Origin: Campylobacter concisus
Lineage (GTDB): Bacteria; Campylobacterota; Campylobacteria; Campylobacterales; Campylobacteraceae
Assembly (NCBI RefSeq): GCF_003048595.2
Contig: NZ_CP049270.1
Location: 1,612,001-1,676,000 of the forward strand
Direction: 5' to 3'
DNA: 64,000 nucleotides
Shown: positions 60,971-64,000 of the stretch, one piece after another
Position numbering within the stretch: position 1 is the first letter of the stretch
How the letters are laid out: every line of letters begins with the position of its first letter
Notes under the pieces: model-generated
Told to the model about the DNA's origin: nothing
Databases searched by the model: none
What the model saw: the letters and a program-made list of their open reading frames with translations, nothing else
Translations under genes and position numbers: made by a program

Positions 60971-62236
60971 CTATAAATCCCTTGGATCAGCTATCTTTCC
61001 TGCTATCGCCGAAGCCGCTACAACTGCTGAGTTAGCTAGATAAATTTCACTTGTTCTATCGCCCATACGTCCTACGAAATTTCTATTGGTCGTTGAGATA
61101 CAGCGTTCGTTTGCACCCAAAATTCCCATATATCCGCCAAGACAAGCACCACAAGTTGGGTTGCTCACAACTGCTCCTGCTTCGATAAAAATTTCTATCA
61201 AACCCTCTTTTTCGGCCTCTCTAGCGATCTTTTGCGTAGCTGGGGTGATGATGAGCCTTGTTTTTCGAGCTACTTTTTTGCCTTTTAAAATCTCGGCCGC
61301 TATACGAAGGTCGCTTAGGCGACCATTTGTGCAAGAGCCAATAAACGCTTGATCTACGCTAAGATCATCTTTTACAGCCTCTCTTACGCTCTTGCCGTTG
61401 CTTGGCAAAAATGGATATGCGATAACTGGATCAAGATTGGCCACATCTATCTCTAAAATTTTGTCGTATTTTGCACCTTCGTCTGAGTAGAAGAATTTTG
61501 GTTTATCGCGCAAATTTTTATCTTTTAAAAACTCTTTTGTAATCTCATCAACCGCGATGATACCGCTTTTGCCGCCGGCTTCGATCGCCATGTTACACAT
61601 AGAAAATCTATCATCCATGCTAAGGCCCTCTATCACCTCGCCGCAAAACTCAAGCGACTTGTAAAGTGCGCCATCAACGCCTATTTGGCGGATGATCTCA
61701 AGGATGAGGTCCTTGCCATAGACGTGTCTGTCAAGCTTGCCTTTAAATACGACTTTGATGCTCTCAGGTACTTTAAACCAGTTTTTGCCAGTGATCATAG
61801 CGTAGGCTAGATCTGTGCTACCCATACCGGTGCTAAACGCTCCAAGAGCACCATGTGTACAGGTGTGGCTATCGGCACCGATAATGACGTCGCCTGGGAT
61901 GACTAGACCTTTTTCAGGCAAAAGAGCATGCTCGATACCCATATCTTTTTCGTCAAAATAGTTTTTAAGGTCGTGTTTGTAGGCGAATTCACGTGAAATT
62001 TTGGCTTGATTTGCGCTTAGGATGTCCTTCGTCGGGATGTAGTGGTCCATCACGATGGCAAAGCCGTCTGGGTTAGCTAGCTTTTTAGCGCCACTTCTCT
62101 CAAACTGCTTGATCGAGATAGGCGTCGTGATGTCATTACCTATGATCATATCGATCTTGCTCTCGATGATCTCTCCTGCGCTTACCTCTTTACCAACGTG
62201 ATCTGAAAATATTTTCTCGGTGATAGTTTGTTTCAT
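60971..62236 (-). CDS. leuC: 3-isopropylmalate dehydratase large subunit
   Basis: 421 residues. Aconitase-family motifs are present: GADSHTCTHGALGAFSTGMG with a cluster cysteine, GSCTNGRLSDLRIAAEIL and NPTCGACLGGYMGILG with the remaining [4Fe-4S] cysteines. It isomerises isopropylmalate in leucine synthesis with LeuD. Length matches the bacterial/archaeal HacA-like LeuC subgroup. AAAGGAAATTT precedes the ATG. Confidence 0.93.
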   Translation of the reverse strand: MKQTITEKIFSDHVGKEVSAGEIIESKIDMIIGNDITTPISIKQFERSGAKKLANPDGFAIVMDHYIPTKDILSANQAKISREFAYKHDLKNYFDEKDMGIEHALLPEKGLVIPGDVIIGADSHTCTHGALGAFSTGMGSTDLAYAMITGKNWFKVPESIKVVFKGKLDRHVYGKDLILEIIRQIGVDGALYKSLEFCGEVIEGLSMDDRFSMCNMAIEAGGKSGIIAVDEITKEFLKDKNLRDKPKFFYSDEGAKYDKILEIDVANLDPVIAYPFLPSNGKSVREAVKDDLSVDQAFIGSCTNGRLSDLRIAAEILKGKKVARKTRLIITPATQKIAREAEKEGLIEIFIEAGAVVSNPTCGACLGGYMGILGANERCISTTNRNFVGRMGDRTSEIYLANSAVVAASAIAGKIADPRDL

Positions 62237-62290
62237 AAATTTCCTTTAAATTTTTGAGGCGATTTTAACGAAAATTGCTAAATTTAAAGA

Positions 62291-62320
62291 AAATTTACTA
62301 AGCCAAAAGGCCTAGTAAAT
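62291..62320 (-). terminator. Terminator of the TonB-dependent receptor gene
   Basis: On the minus strand a stem AAATTTACTAGGCC / GGCTTAGTAAATTT around a TTTT loop begins at the receptor stop codon and is followed by TTCTTTAAATTT. Confidence 0.7.
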
Positions 62321-64000
62321 TTAGAATTTAACGCTAGCTGTTAGCATAAACTGCCTCGCATACCCCGGCTGTATCGGTATGATATTAGCCTGCGTGCCGG
62401 TAGATGAGGACGTATAGTAGAGCTTGTCGGTCAAGTTTTTGACGTTAAACGAGAAATTCGTCTCGTAGCCCGCGATCTTGGTATCGTAGCTGATAAATGC
62501 GTCGTAAACGACCGCATCGTCCATCTTAAAGCCCGTTCCTGCCGGCACGGCCGGTAAATTCGTCCTCATGTAGTAGGTGTACCATGAGCCAAAGTACCTC
62601 GCTCCGCCGCCGATCCTTAGGCCTTTTGCGCCTAGATGGCTAAAGTCGTAGTTGGCAAAGAGACTGGCTTGGTGCTTAGGCGTGGCTTCTAGCGGTTTGC
62701 CCACTAGCACGGCAAACGCGCCGCTATCCTTGCGCACCTCGGTTTTAGTGTATGCGTAGCTAGCGCCCACGCTTAGCCCTTGCGTCACGCGGCCGTTAAA
62801 GTCAAACTCAAATCCTCTCGAGCGCGCCTCGCCCACGGGCGTACTTACGCTATTTACGGTGCGCATGATGTTTTTCTTGTCGATGTTAAAGACCGCCGCG
62901 CTAGCCGTTATGCTATCGTTTTGAAATTTAGTTCCCAGCTCTATACTTTTGCCTTCTTCTGGCTTTATGTCGCCGATGTCGTCGCCGCTGATCGCCATTT
63001 GCGGGCTAAAGCTTTGCGCGTAGTTGGTATAAACCGACCACTCCGGCGTTATCAGGTATAAAAGCCCCGTCTGCCACGTAAATTTGCCGTCTTGCTGATC
63101 GGTGGTGTTTGGTCCGCTAGTAGTGCCGCGCGCGACTTGGTCGTAGTATTCGTATCTAACACCCAGAGAATAGATCAAATTTTCGGTCAAATTTATACTA
63201 TCTTGCGCGTAAAATCCGATCGTTCTTAGCTTTTGATACTGGATACCGGAGGCTCGGTCGGACGGATAGGCGACCGTGCCGTAGACCGGACTGTAGATAT
63301 TTATCGGGAAGTTTCTGTGCGTCGTGCCTGAGCTGTAGCTGTTTAGCGCGCCGGGTCTATAGCGGTAGTACTCCTTGGCGTCGATACCGAAGAGCAGGTT
63401 GTGCTCTATTTCGCCCGTTTGCACGTAACCGTTTAAATTTAGTGATCCAGCATGTGTGCGGTGGATAAATCCGTCGTAGTATTCGTTTCGTCTAGCTGCA
63501 ACGCCCGTGTTTAAATTTACGTTCATTAGCCTGATGTGACCGTAGTCGTGCTTGGAGCGGGAAAACGCGTAAGCGCCGCGCAGTAGCCAGTCCTCGCCGA
63601 TATTTTTTTCAAAATTTACGTCCACGGTGTCGAGTCTGGTTTTTAGTTTATTAAACGGCTCGTCAAGACGTCTTTTCTTATCTATCGGAAGTAGCTTGCC
63701 CGTGCTTGGCACCAGATACATACCGCGGTCGATCGGATCGGTCGAGCGCGTGTGCGTATAGGCTAAATTTATGCGGTAATCATCGCCTTTATACGAGAGC
63801 GAAGGCGCAAAGAGGACGTTTTTATATTCGCCAAACTCCCTCCAGTAGTCTTTTTGCATCATATCAAATATAAATCTATACGCAAAGCCGCTATCCGCGA
63901 TCGGTCCCGTGGTGTCAAAGCCTGCGCTCCAGTAGTTGCGGTTGCCGATACCAGCCCAAATTTCGTTTGAGAAGTCGTATTTTGGCTTTTTAGTGACCAT
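62321..64000 (-). CDS. TonB-dependent siderophore receptor, C-terminal part (partial)
   Basis: 559 visible residues of a 22-strand barrel; the signal peptide and plug domain lie beyond the window. Typical blocks are GFYAQDSINLTENLIYSLGVRYEYYD, GKSIELGTKFQN, GASYAYTKTE and the end VKNLTDKLYYTSSSTGTQ with terminal Phe. It resembles ferric-siderophore (FhuE/FpvA-like) receptors of the FhuA group. GC content is clearly higher than in neighbouring host genes (runs such as GCGCGCCGGG), suggesting recent acquisition. Confidence 0.88.
   Translation of the reverse strand: MVTKKPKYDFSNEIWAGIGNRNYWSAGFDTTGPIADSGFAYRFIFDMMQKDYWREFGEYKNVLFAPSLSYKGDDYRINLAYTHTRSTDPIDRGMYLVPSTGKLLPIDKKRRLDEPFNKLKTRLDTVDVNFEKNIGEDWLLRGAYAFSRSKHDYGHIRLMNVNLNTGVAARRNEYYDGFIHRTHAGSLNLNGYVQTGEIEHNLLFGIDAKEYYRYRPGALNSYSSGTTHRNFPINIYSPVYGTVAYPSDRASGIQYQKLRTIGFYAQDSINLTENLIYSLGVRYEYYDQVARGTTSGPNTTDQQDGKFTWQTGLLYLITPEWSVYTNYAQSFSPQMAISGDDIGDIKPEEGKSIELGTKFQNDSITASAAVFNIDKKNIMRTVNSVSTPVGEARSRGFEFDFNGRVTQGLSVGASYAYTKTEVRKDSGAFAVLVGKPLEATPKHQASLFANYDFSHLGAKGLRIGGGARYFGSWYTYYMRTNLPAVPAGTGFKMDDAVVYDAFISYDTKIAGYETNFSFNVKNLTDKLYYTSSSTGTQANIIPIQPGYARQFMLTASVKF

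Overview
The window is an epsilonproteobacterial chromosome segment carrying a complete temperate T7-like podovirus prophage. Codon choice, AT-rich spacers, the mqnD-fliQ-murB-recA-eno gene order, XerH, modAB and the proteins themselves point to Campylobacter, most likely the C. concisus group; species is inference. Host DNA occupies 1-2539 and 45076-64000. The prophage occupies about 2540-45000.

Left host flank (1-2610): the end of an RND/MMPL-type exporter, a small two-BON-domain lipoprotein, and selC (tRNA-Sec, UCA anticodon) with its extended -10 promoter. The phage integrated into selC. A 75-bp direct repeat running from the anticodon stem to just past CCA is present at 2540-2614 (attL, part of the intact tRNA) and 45001-45075 (attR, the displaced host 3' half). 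The tyrosine integrase lies next to attL.

Prophage: almost every gene is on the minus strand. Read from high to low coordinates, the order is that of T7: single-subunit RNA polymerase, ssDNA-binding protein, endonuclease I, primase-helicase, DNA polymerase, cytosine methyltransferase, small accessory genes, 5' exonuclease, gp7.3-like protein, portal, scaffold, capsid, two tail tubular proteins, GNAT protein, internal virion proteins gp14/15/16, tail fibre, lysis cassette and terminase. A 2-kb non-coding control region (8062-10115) follows, then a block of unknown early genes, a metallopeptidase and the integrase. Joining int to RNA polymerase at attP gives an early block - int - RNAP order, so integration opened the genome between int and RNAP. 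Five minus-strand sites sharing a CCACTTATAGGA core (one degenerate) look like promoters for the phage RNA polymerase; one precedes the polymerase gene itself. A hairpin with a T9 tract behind the capsid gene matches the position of T7 T-phi. The DNA polymerase gene is split by a 275-nt group I intron without an endonuclease. No CI-like repressor is recognisable.

Less expected content includes a covarying pair of inverted-repeat elements at 10438-10729 with a relative in the leader at 35285-35373, two perfect TGTAAT-N4-ATTACA palindromes, a 48-residue stand-alone relative of the class III ribonucleotide reductase glycyl-radical tail inside the lysis cassette, and a frame-broken membrane protein at an A6 tract.

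Right host flank: modB and modA (minus), whose transcription points into the phage RNAP gene, then pncB, a small exported protein, mqnD, fliQ, murB, recA, eno, an FtsB/DivIC-like protein, an AMIN-domain protein and xerH on plus. On minus follow a glycerate kinase/GntP-family permease pair, a mobA-pldA pair, an LRR protein, leuC and a TonB-dependent receptor cut by the window edge. selC, modAB and mobA all bear on molybdo/seleno-enzymes such as formate dehydrogenase.
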